This document shows positions 12,901 through 27,900 of a stretch of DNA of 64,000 bases, piece by piece. This DNA comes from Linanthus parryae. Lineage: Eukaryota > Streptophyta > Magnoliopsida > Ericales > Polemoniaceae. Location of the stretch: assembly GCA_023055425.1 (NCBI GenBank), contig JALGPY010000004.1:111579504-111643503 (forward strand). The letters run 5' to 3'. The notes beneath the pieces were generated by a model. It was not told where the DNA came from, ran no database searches, and saw nothing but the letters and a program-made list of their open reading frames with translations. Position 1 is the first letter of the stretch; each line of letters opens with the position of its first letter. The position numbers and the translations under genes were made by a program.

Positions 12901-15900
12901 CACGCCAAACCCATTCAAGCTTCCTTAGACATGTTTTGTCAGGACGATTAAAATCACATGCTGTACATACCTCATCTGTGACAATTGATGGGGGCTGCAA
13001 TCACAAAAAAATAATAAGAAATGAAGACCAGTTATATATTTGCCACCTCAGAGCAACACAGTAATAACAAAAAGATCCAAAAAGTAAGTCCAAGTGCCTA
13101 GGACTCTCACTAATCTAAAAACTCACTTTAGTAACATAGATCTAATACAAATTCAGGAATATATTGCCCCTCCCTCTCTTCCTCCCTCTAGTAAAGACGC
13201 CCATCATGAAATTTTCCATGTGATACTTCAGAAGTATCTCTGAATGGGGTCTATGCGACTGAGATCTACCTGGTAAGTAACAATCTGTTTCTGTTTTAAC
13301 AGCATTTTTTCATCATTGATACGATTTACTTCACTGTTTAAAATATCTGGCAATATTGCTGTCAGGTACAATTTTTCGCTTCCCCAGCTACTCAATTTTC
13401 GCCCTAGTCAGGTAAACAAAATATGCGACTAAGAATATATACCAAAGCAGCTATACCATACCAAATATAGTGAGTACCTGGAGCCTGTTTGTCAGGATAA
13501 TGTTCGGATACATTGCAGCCACATCTAAATGATAAATGAGTGGACACTCTTCCCGTATAGGTGCATCTTTTAACAGCATAAGCTGCAATTAAAGGTAAAT
13601 ATATCAAATCAGATGAACAGAGAGTCAATTTGACAAGTAATTCAAGATCTTTGCCCCCTGATGCCCCAAAAATTGGGTCTGGAACAAAGAAAGGTCCTTA
13701 ACATAGTAAATCCTTTTATATTTGGATAATATCTAAAAATATCTATGCAGTCACTCTACTATGCAATACTATAATATGACCACCGTGGTTAAAAAGCTGC
13801 ATTCAACTAACCTCAGGTATGAGTCACTTGAGCCATTTTCATTTCGAGTTATTCAATGTTTAGCTTATGCTAAGCGAGACTTTAATGCATTTAAGCAGAA
13901 GTAACTTGAGCCTTCTACCTCAAATCCGAAAATATCAGATTTACAGTAAACTTTGGCAGGGCTTCAGAGATGTATCAAAAATCTAATTTATTTTATACAT
14001 CCCGTGCTAGACTTTCTACACCCACCCACACACATATATATTATCATCATCATCAACGGGGTATATCAGATTGAAGGCATTTAACTTTTACACTTCAAAC
14101 AAAATTGTTGAGAAATGTTGTCTCAACACTCAGATTAATCTTGTGTCAGTTAAGCAGTTAGTTGAAGTTAGAAAATTGGCACGTTGTAGAGTTTGAATTG
14201 TTAGTAGTTAATAGATGATAGGCAGTTAGGAGTAGTTATATTTCCATTATAGATCTATTGTAAACCTCCTGACTTATCTAACTGAGAATATAATATTTAT
14301 TCTCTCTTCTTTTGTTTGTTCAAATGGTATCAAAGCCATGTGAGATACAAAACTGGGATGGGCCGAGTATCACCTAGTACAGGTTTAATAGTCACCTAGA
14401 GTAAATGCCCAATGATGTCAGTTGTGCATTAGCGCCCATGTGTTTGCAGATTTACCAAGAGCAAATATTGAAGACAATTTCTTCATTAGTTTGCATCACT
14501 GTGGCTGGAACTTCTAGTAGGAAGCAACTTTAGCTTCTTCAATCAGGAAATTGGAGAATCGTTTATCCAGATCAAATGAAGAGGTCTGATGCCGGCTCCA
14601 ACAAGAATATGATCCAGCATATGATCTTCGTGATGCAGAAATCTATGTTTAAGCCAGGGCTGGTGAATTCCAAAGAACTGGATATAGCCAGACAGAAGTG
14701 TATCTGTATCTTCCGGCTGACAGATATTGTGGCCATTGGGTAAGAAATGCCACAAATTTTCACCACAAGATCGGTGAAGAGGGAATTTGATTACTTCACA
14801 AGCAAGCTGGGTTACTCAAGGCATTTATCGACCCAGCTTGAGGAGGGGTGTTGAGAAATGTGGTCTCAACACTATCAGATAATTCTTCTGTCAGTTAGGC
14901 AGTTAATGGAAGTTGAAAACTTAGCAGTTTGTTGAGTTTGAATTATTAGTAGTTATATTTCCTCTATAAATCTGTTGTAAACCTCCAGATTTGATTAGCT
15001 GAGAGTATCTTATTTATTCTCTCTTCTTTTGTTTGTTCTTACAAAATTACAGAGCAACATCAAATCATCTTGTTTATTTAAGAGATAGAACAAGTTTTGG
15101 AGACTCAATATCACAGTCGTGTGGTTTCTAAGTTTTTCATTTCAGATTGTTGAAATATTCCGCACAACAGGAGTTTGGAACCTTGTGTGTAGTTCATTGT
15201 CAACCAACATTCCCCCTCACTGAACCACCTAAACAGGCAGTGAGCACAGTATATAGTTCGTGCTCTCATACCAGATTACCAGGTTAGAACCCATGGAGTT
15301 ACACTTCAAAACCAATTAGCCATGAGGGGAGTAGCCCACGACCTGATTAACTACACAAAATCTCAAAAAACCCAGTGTCCAGGAAATCTCAACCAATATT
15401 ACCTCGAATGCAGATCGCTCCAGTTTGTGGAACCAATCAGGAAAGCGGACGCTATACCCTATGGAATGCGGTACTCTAGGGGTACCCTTCTTTAGATATT
15501 TAGCTAGGAACTTGACGCAGCGGAAAGACGAAACAATCAACAACTCAAAGGGTTGAAGGTGACAAACCAACAACTTAAATTTGAAGGTTAAGATACACTT
15601 ACTAAGTGCTATATCTGAAAACAATTCAAAATCAAAAATACTTTCAGTAATATTCATAATCTGCTTTTAAGATAGGAACGTCCTGAATTTATAGAACATA
15701 GTTTCTACCCTTCCCCAAAACATTCAAGCTTCCTACTAAATACTACTAACTACTACCTTTTGACTAGTCAAGACTGAAAAGACTAAACATCAAATTAACA
15801 GTCACTGCACTTTCCCATGAAAACTAAAGTTCCTAAAAAACTATTCAGTCCAATTCATTTTATTCAAATTATCGTGCATCAGAACTTGTGTCATTTTTCC

Positions 15901-18900
15901 AAGGTCATGAGAGAACAAACTACTCATGCAGTATTTTGGATTCAAAATTCTAGCAATGTCTATTCACTTAGCATGCTGAACTTTGATATCCCCTTCTATA
16001 CAAACACTACAGTTGAAAATAGTAAAATAAACCTGAACCACCAAATTAACCGTTCAGGATCGCTATTGTGCCATGTTTCGGAACGAGTGATCCAGTTCGT
16101 AATTAGCTGGGGAATCAGTGAATTGCGGGAACACAGATCTCAAAACATTGTATGCAGTATATGGTTCTCTGATTAGCTATGTATGGCGAAAGCCTAAACC
16201 TTTTCATTACATACTCTTGATTCCATAATTTTTTTGCTCTTTAATGTTGAAGGCAAAACATAAACAATCAAACCATTTTCAATCTTACATCGGGTCAAAG
16301 TAAATATTTACCTTAAGTTTTAGTTCTCCAAGAAAACATGATAATTACCAAATGATCAGAAAGAATGCTAAGAGAGATAATCCTTGAAGCCAACATTTCA
16401 GCACAGAGACAAAGAATTGAAGAATAGAAAGGACTGCACCTTTTCCATGATGGTATTCTTCACTTCGTCATAGTTCAATACGGATTCTACTTCCATCTTG
16501 CCCTCTACTCTAATAGCGTATTGGAGATCACGATCTAGGTTGTTGATAAGTTGCTGAAAAAAGAATGACATTGCGGCATTGTTCCATAAAGCAAAACAAA
16601 AGATGTAGAAAGCAAAAGGGCTCTTTAATGAAGCAGGAACATGTTCACAACTACTAATACATATAACAAAGAGGACTCTTGAAGAAGTTCTTTAAGAACT
16701 GTTAGGAGTTGTTGTTTGTCCCACATCGAGAACTCAGTAGAGGGTATGTGTGATTAATAAAGATCGTGAACTATGAATCCTAACAAAAAAACAATTGGAG
16801 TGGACATACAAATCGTTTTCCAGTTCATAGACACCCATCCCGAGACAAATTACCGAGTAATAACAAAGTAACCGAGCAATACAAGAGATAGTTTCTGAGT
16901 AAAATACTTCCAGAAGAACATTATTTGAGAGAGCCTCCTGCCATTCAATATTCTGGAATATTGTTTGAGTTTTAAGCTGAATAAAGCAGTATACCCCCAA
17001 AGATTTAAAGGTATTACGCTTAGTCACAATTTACCCACTAGTGAATTAGCTTAACTCTGTATGATCACCTGTCCTTTTAACTTTTAACAACTAATCAGGT
17101 AATCAGTATTTTGACGGCAATCATTGTTATTGAAATGTTGAAAGCCAATTCGTTGGAATCGTAATTCAAATAACTGGAGGGTTACGCCCACCCATTTTTC
17201 TTTCCTACAGTAACTTCACATTAATACTCATCATTCTTACTGTTTTCAGTTCTCACTTCCTCTCTACATAACCTCTCGTAATATTTGACTGCAACAATCT
17301 CAAATTTTAAATGCTTAAATATCTTTTAAGTAGAGTCTTTAAGAACAGGTTAAATGCTTTCGTCTTTTAAGTAATATCTTTAGGCACAGGTTCAGTCGCT
17401 AGTGGAAGAGAAATGACGTTAGTACCTGAATAGTGCACATAAAATTGTATATTACCATCTATCATTTCAACTTTTTGGGCTATGGGTATTGTAACTATGC
17501 ATTTAGACTGAATTCAGGGCTTAGTTCCTCCACGGTGTAGTCCATATAAACAAAATATGCATTTTTGCACCACTGGCTCAACAATATGTACCAGCAAGTC
17601 AAACAATTATCTTCAACAACCAAATTTTCTTCACTCCCCAATCTTCAGCATGAGTATCTTCAAACAAATATTCAAAAAAAAAATCAAATGAAGATAAATG
17701 ATTGAAATGTGTCAGCATCATGTGTTGCATCCATTAGAGCATAAGGCATCGAATCAAGTCAGGAAATTAAGTCCCTAAAGTTAATAGATTGTTTCTGGAA
17801 CTAAGAGTTTTTGATCAAGCTTGATAGAGTTGCTTCAATCCTCTCACAATCTTACAAAGTCCGGTCCCTTGTCAAGGGGTTGTGACTAGTAGTCATACTA
17901 TAAGCGGGGATTCGGCAAATTTTAAAAATTCCTTAAAGATGCCAAATTATGAAAACGCGTCAATTTTCTGCAACAAAATACGCCCAACATTTGTTACACT
18001 AAGCTCAAGATGACATGAAATGTATCATCACTTAGAAATTAAATACGAGAGGATACTTGTCAAAAGTATTCATACTTGTGTAGAGTGAGAACAACCTACC
18101 TCATAAGCAGATGGATCGAGCTTAAAACTAGTTGGAATATCAGATCTGAAAACACCGCTTTCCAGGCACTCCACATGGCCACCAATATATGTTTCACTCT
18201 CCAGGAGCTGACTATTGTAGAACTTCTCTGGATCTGTTAGGTGTTTGTTAGGACAAATGACATTTGCTTCGTATGCCTAAAAATATGAAGAAAAATCAAA
18301 ATGATTCAGACAGTAATACAGCTGAGTAAAAGTAAGAAAGAGGTTTACCGTAGTCAAAATGCTAAAATGCATACAAGAAATAATAGAATAAAGTACATGG
18401 AGAAAGAAGATATGGTTATCTTTCAACGGGTTGCTACGCTTGCTCGCTAGCAAGAGCTTACCTGGACCATGAGAAGCATTTCACAAAGGGTTCCACTTCC
18501 TTTACGCAAAACCTCGTCTGGAGGCATGGGTATTATGGTCGCAAGAGAGAAAATGAAGGGATGGACGTAGGTCATATACAAATAATAAGTTGCAACAGCA
18601 TCAGAAACAGAATAGGAAGCCATCATCTGAAACAAAGGAAGAAAACCATTACAAAAAGTTGCAGAAAGGTTGTGCAAGTTATTACTTCGTCAAACTAACA
18701 CCTATTAAATTTAGTGGTACTCATGGAAATTTCCCAAGGCTAACTGTTATTCAGTGCCAAGTGAATTTCACTGTGTTGTTGGCTGACGGGTCAACAAAAT
18801 GACTCAAACTGGTTCCTCTGTTCTTGGACCAGCAACACAGACATAAATAAACTAGAGTGGGTTGGTAGTAACAGCTGGCAATCCGAACATGAATAGTGCT

Positions 18901-21900
18901 GTTTCAGTACATGCTCACTCTGAAACTGTACTACGTAATGAATACGCCCAATTTCCCTTTATGTATGTCTCAAATAGTGGAAGTGCAATGTAGAGTAACT
19001 GATTGATCTCCAGATAATTCATAGAGTATCTTCTACAAAGACGAGACACAGCGGGCAACATGGAAATTTTAGGAATGTGGCACAGTGCTAAACTGAAGAA
19101 ATTAACAACATAGTAATTGTCATATACATCAGGGCATATTCATGGAAAAAATTTAATGAGCAGGAATCACCACTAACTGCCAATTATATACTCTTAACTC
19201 ACAATAATATAATGTGACATTAAAAAGACGTAATGGTTGAAGTTAGATTAAACTGACAGACTTTGTGGTGTCCAGGCCATATGCATCCCTTTATTGTGTT
19301 GAACTAACAATTTGAAATTGTATTATACAAAAAAAGGTAAAAAAATAAAAGTAATACTCCCTGAAGCATGGGCGTCTGGTGTTGACATGGCCGTTTCTTA
19401 GAGGTGTGCGTGATTTATGTCCACAGAGTTTGTGTTCAACTTTTAATTTCAAGGTCAACATTTACTTTCTCCCAGAACAAAACTTTTTCTGTTTACCTGA
19501 CAGAAAAAAGTGAAATATTTATGCTTTTCCTTGCATGAAGCCAGCGTATGTATTCCTTTTAACCCAAAAGGCACCTCAAATGCCAATGGCTACTCATATA
19601 GACTTGACCAAGTACTACTTCTATAGCACTTCACTTCACCTCACAAGGAAGCGTAAGATTGCGGTAGTTGTTGCTTGCCGAATCTGCTAGCTGGTCAATT
19701 TTCCATGCAGGCACAAAATGCCAACTTAGCACACCGACAATTACCCAGCACAACCTAGTGAACTATTGCCTACATTGAGCTGCTGAGACGAAAACAGTTC
19801 ACTACATTGGAATAGGTGGTTGAATGAATACAGAGACCAGAGAACTAACATAGTTTGAAAAGTCTCCCTAGGGATGCTCACGTATTTATACTGATGACAA
19901 GAGCCAGTAACAAGCTTCCTTGCTTTAACGTCATGTTGAAAATCTCATATAGTCGCCTAGAGTTTTCAACAAGAATTACAGATTTCCAATAGCTCCGAGC
20001 GAGCAAACAAAACTTTTCAGAAATATTTATATTCAAAATGGGCTATAACTTATTGGTTGTCTAAGAAACTCCTTTTTAGGAGAAGGGGAAAAATGATTGC
20101 GGAAGTGATTGTAGGCATGATTGTTAGAAGCAATATTGTACGCCCATGTCATGGTAAGTGTGATACTTGTGGGCGTGATTGTTAGAAGCAATATAGTTCA
20201 TGCCAACTTTTTTTACTTAAAATCATACATGACATATCGTCGAACCCTGAAAAGGAGATCATATCTGTATGAACTTGAATCAGTTGAGGTTGTAGACAAC
20301 TCTATTTATTTGTGGTTCATCCGTTGGCATCCACTTTGACCTCGAAATTGGTATTCAACAACTTTAAACAGAGTATAAGAATCATTATTCATTCAAAGAT
20401 GTGACTTTGATTTCTATTTACAGCATGCTTACAGACCTGCTTTCATGTTTTCTAAGTACCTTGAATACTGTAGAATGAAGATGATAGCAGATCATGAAAC
20501 AGATGTCTCTCATGGAATTATCAGGTAAGATAAAAGTGGTCATCACTAGAATTTTTTCCTATCTGCATTGAGGTACAAATTTTACTATATTTTCCTTCTG
20601 AAAACAATTTAAACTTAGGTATAACATATAACGTCCAAAGTATACTAATCAACTACCCATTAGCTAGTCCGAACAATTTACAAATTTCTATATTTGGTAG
20701 AATATTTTCCATACAGATTGTGTTTTTTAAGGAGTGAACTGAGGGTGAGCTGTCAGTGGAGAAAATTAAGTCTGGATTCAATAGAGTACATGTTGAAGCA
20801 GGGTCAGTGGTACTCCAAAGAAGTGGAAAGCCTTATGGAAGCTCCTAATCACTCTAGGGTGTCAATGGCTATTGGGAACTATTTTGGTTTGCAAACAATC
20901 CTTTAAATGCTTTAGGATCTGTAATCATAGGAGTGATTCAAGTCCTCTGATTTTCAGCTTGCTAGGGTTCTATGTGTATCCGTGATTATGTAATGGAAGG
21001 GAGGGAAGTGTGCTTTAAGATATATTTGACTTGGTAGGGTATTACTGGCAGAACGCAAATGAACCTTGTCTGTTGTGATCTTATTTCCAACAATTACGGA
21101 CACGCACACTGACACACATATGAATATTGTCAAGTTGGGTCTTAACTTTCTAAATAACATCTTCACTTCCTTTGAATACCAAAAGTGCTCAAAGTTCAAT
21201 AATTCTTAGAAATTTGGGATGCCTTAATATAGTATCCCTGTTTCTAGAAAAGATCGCCACTTTCAGTATAAGATACCTTCGGATCCTCCATTGCAAAGCG
21301 AACCATATCTTCAGGATTCACCTCCAAGGGGTCATAACCTAGTTTGGCCTTGGTGACAGCCTGGAAAACAGAAAAGAAAACAAATATGTTATTGATCTAA
21401 CAGAATTCAACACATACAAGAACAGGAACTACCAGCCTGTGCCCAAAGGAAATAGATTGTATTATTGATCCAATAAAAAAGTAATGTAAGTAGAGTAGCC
21501 ATGAGGTCTCCACTAGATTTGAACTAAATGTTTTCTATAGATAGTACATATAGCAAAAGGATAAAGTTTGTGCATCAGTAACATCTTTCCCGCACTCTAT
21601 GATGTAGCATTCATGAAAGTTAAATAATTATCAGGAAACAAATCTCGTGTATTGCATAGACATGTTCATTATTTCAATATTGGTTTTGTTGTATGTGTGA
21701 TTAGCCAGAAGTAGTGTACTATAGTGAATGGAGGGGTACCCCTCTTGTAGTGGACAAGTGTGTCCAACCTCTTAATGATCGAAAAGTTAGAGCATAGCCA
21801 TGAGATTACCGTTCTTCCGACTTCAGTTCATTGACGCGTGATTGAGTAGAGTGTTTGCATTATCATTTCAGGCCATGTTATTGTGCTTGGATCCAAGTGC

Positions 21901-24900
21901 ATCAACAGGCCCGTGATGGAAAGGTGTGCTGAGTGAAGACAAAGTCTGAACACCCGAGCTCAGCGATTACCACTTTTTCGTGCAGACTATTGGTACATCA
22001 TATAACAGCAACAGATTTGTTTTAGTCTCCCTCTTCCTCGTCTTATTTCTCCTAAATGGTGCATCCAACGCCTTAAGATACACATGACAAAACCAGCTCA
22101 AATGATTCTCTCGTTTTTTGTCTTCTAAAGATGCAACGTCTAGATTTTTTCTATTTGTGTTATTGCATATACTATCTTTCGTGGTTACACCATTCATCCA
22201 ACTTGGCATTCTCATTTCTGCTACACTCATTCACATGTTATATTTTCTTAATCGCCCAACAATCCATCCCATACATCAATGGGGGTCTGACAGCAGATAT
22301 CTAGAATAACTACACTAGAGTAATCATCTGGGACTCAATACATAAACAAATTTCAGACCCTAACCAACCAAAACCTATTAGCAACTTCTTAAAAACCAAC
22401 CACCTATTTTTTTGATATTGCTAACAATTCAAACTTGTGGCTATCTAAAAACAAGTTAGGAGCTAGCCACATTACCCAAATGCATAAATCCATGTTATTG
22501 TCACAATCACTTAATCCCTTATATACTAGACTTGCCACCATTGTCAAACGAATTTAAGTTCTCCCAATCTCCCTCCAATTGTCTAGTTAGACATCTGGTC
22601 ATCAAATTGCTTAGGCTGATAACTTATAAGGAAAATTTTAGGGTAAAAAACAATTTCAACCCCTCAGGTTAGACAAGGCACTTTCACCCCTTTCAGTTTT
22701 GAAAAATAACTCTTTCCCCCCTTCAGTGTGCCAAACTTCAGGACACTTGCACCCCCTGATTGTACAGTCCATACTCAGGGCCAATTTATCCCGAAATTCC
22801 GTGAGGGACCCCCACACCAAGACTAATATCGTCACGACTGAGTGTAAATGTCCTGAAATTCTGCACACTGAAGGGTGAAAGTGTCATTTCCCAAACTATA
22901 AGGGGTGAATGTGTCTTTGCATCAAACTTGAGCAGGTGAAAGTGTTTTTTACCCTAAAATTTATGTGGTCAGAGTAGCCTACAAATTTCATGATTGTACC
23001 TTCTGCTTACTGCATCCAAATCGATCATTTCCCAACTTAGTATCCTCAACTTTAATGCATTATGGTAAAACCCGAATACCATATTAACCTCAAAAATGCC
23101 AAGTGCAAGTGTAAAATACAACAACAAAGATCAAATACATAAAGCGCATGTTACAATTGACCAACATAATTTTTGTACAAAAGTTTTCAGATAATAGTCA
23201 AGGTCAACACGTAATTTTCAACACGCTCTTATACACTATATCAACAATATCAAACGAAAAATTCCCAGGAATAATCAAAGTTTATTAAAAGTTGCAATGC
23301 AATTCCATAAAACACGAAACTAGAGCCAAAATGACCCTTAAAATATCACCATAGGGTTGTCAGGGAGAATAACACCAAATCATTATCATTTCAAAGCCAT
23401 TAACATTGTTCTTGAAGCTGACTTAACAAAACATGGCTTTATTGGAAACCATAGGATAATCCCTCGGCTTAGTTCATTACCAGTAAGAAAATATTAATTA
23501 TTATAAGAGGATCCACAATGCCTCGGCATTTTCCACGTCATTGGTAACAACATAAGCTTTAGCTCTCTATTTTTAAGCACATTATAACTCTTGCATTGGT
23601 AAACAAAGAATAATGCCAGACATTAGAACATATCCACTTCCAAACAAAAAAGATGAACTTCACATTTACGCCTTGTATTTGCTAAACAACAACCCAACCA
23701 TGTGGATGAAGAAGCAAAAGAGTAAAAAGTCATGCTTTTCCATTAAAGTGAACCTAACAGAACAGAAAAAGATATGAAATAGTTCTTACTAGACATAGTA
23801 ATAGAACATAGAGAGCATAAATCCATTTGAGTATTTACCTTTAGGCCATGGCTTCCCTGGGGGAGATAACTATCACGCTTTACCCATGCATAACAATCCA
23901 GGTGGCAAGCAAATTTGGCACGACATTCCCCTTGATTCTTGTCACACTGAAACCCAATCTCCTAAACAAGGAAATGAGTAAAAATCAAAAAAAGTGCTAG
24001 TACAAGGTTCCCAGGACTTGCAGTAAACTGGTTGCGCCGGGTGCTAAAAATGCCATCTAGACAATCATTAACATAAAGCAAGGGGATCTGATATATTTAA
24101 TTAAATTAGGATCAATAACCTAAGTCACCTAACAAGTAGGTAGAGGATGCCTGATCGAAAGATAGCTGTGCACATATGGTGAATTGGTGATAGTTCAAAG
24201 CAAATCTGAGGACGATGGATACAAATAATGAGAGGGCGCTGCTGTGATTGCTTGAAAAGTAAGGATAAGCACCAGAAAATAACCCTGAGCATTTTTATTG
24301 CATGTTAAAACTGTAAAACTTTCAGGAGTCTGATTCACAAACTTGAGCACGGAAGAGGAGCCTTCACTACTGCTGAGGCAAGTCAGTTGTATTTTTTAGT
24401 ATAAAATAACCCGTGGCACTATTAAGAGACATTTGCTCCAACTATTTCAAGGTAAAAGTATTTCAAAATTGAATGAGATTATAAGAGCTCTCAAGGCTCT
24501 CTAAGTAGACGCTTTAAGAACCAACACTCTCACTGCCCCTCAAGCACCTGCTCTTGCAACATAATTTGAAGACTAGGTCAATGACTATAAACATCCGCCG
24601 AGAGCAATCCAGTAAGTTAACCAGGATTGCGTGGTTCAAGTCAATACAACATACATAATCAGCATAGGAAACTCCATGTTAGCTACTGAAGATCATTAAA
24701 ACGTCAAAGCTGGTTCGGATAATGCATATATAGAAGGTCAAAAGATTGACGTACTGACTATACTACATGACAGCCCAGCATATAAATCACAAAAAGTACT
24801 TATAAGCACAGACTACTGAATCGTCTAGCAATAAAAGTTTTGTTCAAGAAAAGATGAAAAATAAAATTATCCCTGAATAATATTAAAACAATGAATTGAC

Positions 24901-27900
24901 TAATTAATAGGGACAAGTGGAATCTTTCTGAACACTATTATCTACAGCATTTGGAGACAAGTGGGAAGCTGAAAAGGAATATGTAGAATCCCAGTCCAAA
25001 TCGGAATTACTGTTTCATCCACCAAAAATACTTGCATTCTATGAGCTGCAACACAAATGCTAAAAAAAACATAATGATATCAGCTGATTGCATATAACGG
25101 AACAACATACCTGACTCATTATAAACCCATGATGTGCTGCTCTGGTTTCTATAAATGGCCAGTCAAAAAAGTCACCATTGTATGTAACATAAATTCCAGG
25201 CTGGACCTCGCGCATATGTGAGAACCAGTGTCTCAGAAGCTCTACCTGCAGGGCAGAGTTGTACAGCATTACTAAAGCAATTGGAATCTTGATTTAAATG
25301 CAAGATGTGGATTCACGTGCATGATGATTTGCTTTCACCGCCTGTTCCTTCATAAAAGGTATTAGAAGAGTAAAATATGCAAATTTCAAGCACTGATTAT
25401 ATTATTAAGTCCCTTATGAGATCTATCACAGAAATTTAAGTATTATCTTCTCTAGATTTTTTGTGAATCATTACAGATAATATTTTCTGTTCTTTACAGT
25501 CAACGAACTACTAAATAATTAGCACTGAAATGAAGTACCGAAAACCGATAAAATATGATACTCATAAGTTTTTGGCTGAGATTTTATAATACATGGAAGA
25601 AAATGTAATAAAGGAAATGTATATTCCTTTGATGACAACAAACATGCACCAACAACTTATTTTGGCATGTTAAATATTGATATGTAACCAATGTCACAAC
25701 ACTTAAGCAACTCAAGCAACTTTACATTGGTTCACTGCGGCGATGGGGGGATTTAAGTTAATATGTTATATGACTCAATTATGACAGTAGAACTAATAAC
25801 ATTCTGAAAGAATTGTTAGTACGTATTTTGAAGAAAAATCAAAATCCACATGTCACAGATCAAAGACAAAACTTGTCGCAAGTACAGCAAACAGACCTCG
25901 CCGATTTTATAAATTTTATATTACAGAACTCCCAGAAAAGATACTATACATGAAAGCAGTACCTCATTTTTCACATTTGTGACTCTGAAATGCGATTCAA
26001 ATTCTGGTTTGGAAGTGTACTCCAAATCATCAACATCGTCCCCAACACACTGAAGAATTGATAAAACAAATTAAATAACTGATTAATGCTTGGAAATGTA
26101 TTTACCACTGAGCACAGCCTTCAAATCAACATATCACGAGTTGCAAAAGTAATATAATGAATGTTTACATAATTACAATTCAAACTATCTATTGGAATTT
26201 GAAATCAGCAAATAAGAGCCAACAGCCATTCATGTGTCACGTAACAGGGAACTAAAATTGAAGCTTGCAAATAATAACCATCATACTGTGTGATTACGTA
26301 ATCGATTATCATACTGGCAGAACATGGGGGGAGCAAGATAGGAAGCCTGAATACGGTGATAGCCAAACATCATTCCCTTCTAAATCTCAAAAAAAAACTC
26401 TACATTGAGCACTCCTTGCCATTCAATTGTGAAAGATACTTAATCTTTGTATAACCCAACGTCATTTTCAGAAATGCGCTGAAGGGCATCCCTTGAAGTT
26501 CCAAGAAAGTCTAAACACTTTGAAATTTTTTACTCCATAACAATCTCGTGACATGATGAATTGAAGATATGTTAGAGTCGCATATTTGAATTCTGGCGGC
26601 GATTCCGGATAAATGATTTAAATTCTCATACTGTAAACTTTTTGGAGAGATATGTCAAATACAGGATATAGTCAAATGATTTTTCCTTGAAATTTTAGCA
26701 CTTCAAGACTTGGTGATTTGACAACACGCAGGTACTCTTAACTAATATAGCTGGTCAGGTATCACATACTAGGTTTAAATTCAGCGAGCCAATGGGTGGC
26801 TGCATATCATACCTCGCCTCTCTTCCCAGACAGACATTTTTTTAAAGGTCCCATCTCTACAGAAGTATACTAAGGCACTATATCCATTCAGTGAAAAGCT
26901 TGAGGGCATGTTTAAGAGGAAAATTCGCAAGCAAAATCACTGTAAAGGAAATATTTCCAATGATATAACTTATAATTATAGGACAGAAAAGCTACTAGTT
27001 GGGTTCCATGAATTTTAAAATGCTCTAATTCCACACCATATCACTTAACAGTCCATTAGAGCACTATTACAAAGAATCGGCTCAATATGCACTCTCTTCT
27101 GCGTCTTCTCCTAGTTATATCTGTTCGAGTCCATCACGCTTAATGCAATATTCTTTATGACAGCGGCGGCGGCAATATGTGAAAGTCCTTTTCTGTGACC
27201 TCTCTATAGAATGCATATCCATTGTGATTGAGTGGTTTCTTCTCCTTAAATAACCCACATCGAGACAATTTTTAATAGAAACAGAATCAAAATAGAATCA
27301 CAAAGTGAGGAGACCTCTGTGAGACTCAATATAGCCAATGCAAGAATTATGTGTAATAAGATAAAAGCTAAAGGTGCAGTTTAAGATCATCCAATGACCA
27401 TATAACATTCAACCAAATGAAAATCAACATAACAGGATGTAGACGTTTGTATGCACCTCTCTGTTAATGATCAGATACCCTTGCTTATCAACCATGTAGG
27501 AAATCATCATGATCATGTCATACTCAGCATCTGGAAATTTTAAAGGAAGCTTTGTTGTCTCGATATCAAATGCACAAACACGGACTTCAGCACGCTGGAG
27601 AAGATCGGATCTTCTTTCCAGCATTACTCCAGAACTGGATACGCTAACATCATACCACTGTCCAGATCTTATATCTGAAAATCAGATGAAATTCCGTGTG
27701 AGAATTCACTCTAAATGTAAATTACATTTGTAGTAAAATCACTGATAGTTTTTAATCAGCTGCATACAAGAGAACTTACCATTGTCAATAGCAAACCGAA
27801 CATGGTAAGGCACATCGTACTCGCGAAGATCAACAATACAATCAATAAAATCTTGAGGCTGATGTTTGCTGCAGTTCAAGCATGTAACGCCTTAGGTTGC

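Larger units (their letters stand above)
983..13582 (-). other. POL2 polymerase-domain exons with CysX cluster
   Basis: Exons from 13582 down to 983 encode the B-family polymerase core. Motif A is [12 protein letters not shown] with catalytic D600, motif B is [10 protein letters not shown] (783-792), and motif C is ELDTDGIW with D834 and D836. Between A and B are C625, C628 and C637 plus C700 in KKYCQK, matching the CysX Fe-S ligand pattern known for the epsilon catalytic core. Exon 24 ends in KVFQ and exon 25 resumes AELFDKFL after a 9.3-kb intron. The last exon ends at ...VACEPK, still within the thumb/polymerase region. Confidence 0.93.
18462..27674 (-). other. POL2 proofreading exonuclease exons (Exo I-III)
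   Basis: The six exons 27674-27457, 26049-25963, 25245-25111, 23961-23839, 21360-21277 and 18626-18462 encode the 3'-5' exonuclease domain. Exo I (FDIET, residues 248-252) is in the first, Exo II ([10 protein letters not shown], with D339 and D342) in the third, and Exo III (YSVSD, Y433 and D437) in the last. These acidic residues are the metal ligands of DnaQ-type proofreading in B-family polymerases, and all are present, so proofreading should be functional. The assignment rests on motif recognition and continuity of the spliced frame. Confidence 0.93.

Noticed and set aside
15170..15330. Possible minus-strand copia/TRIM LTR end with primer-like TGGTATGAGAGC
   Set aside because: Only one end is suggestive; no paired repeat or target duplication could be found by eye.
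16700..16785. Possible 86-bp solo LTR (TGTTAGGAG...TCCTAACA)
   Set aside because: Very short, no target duplication, no second copy in the window.
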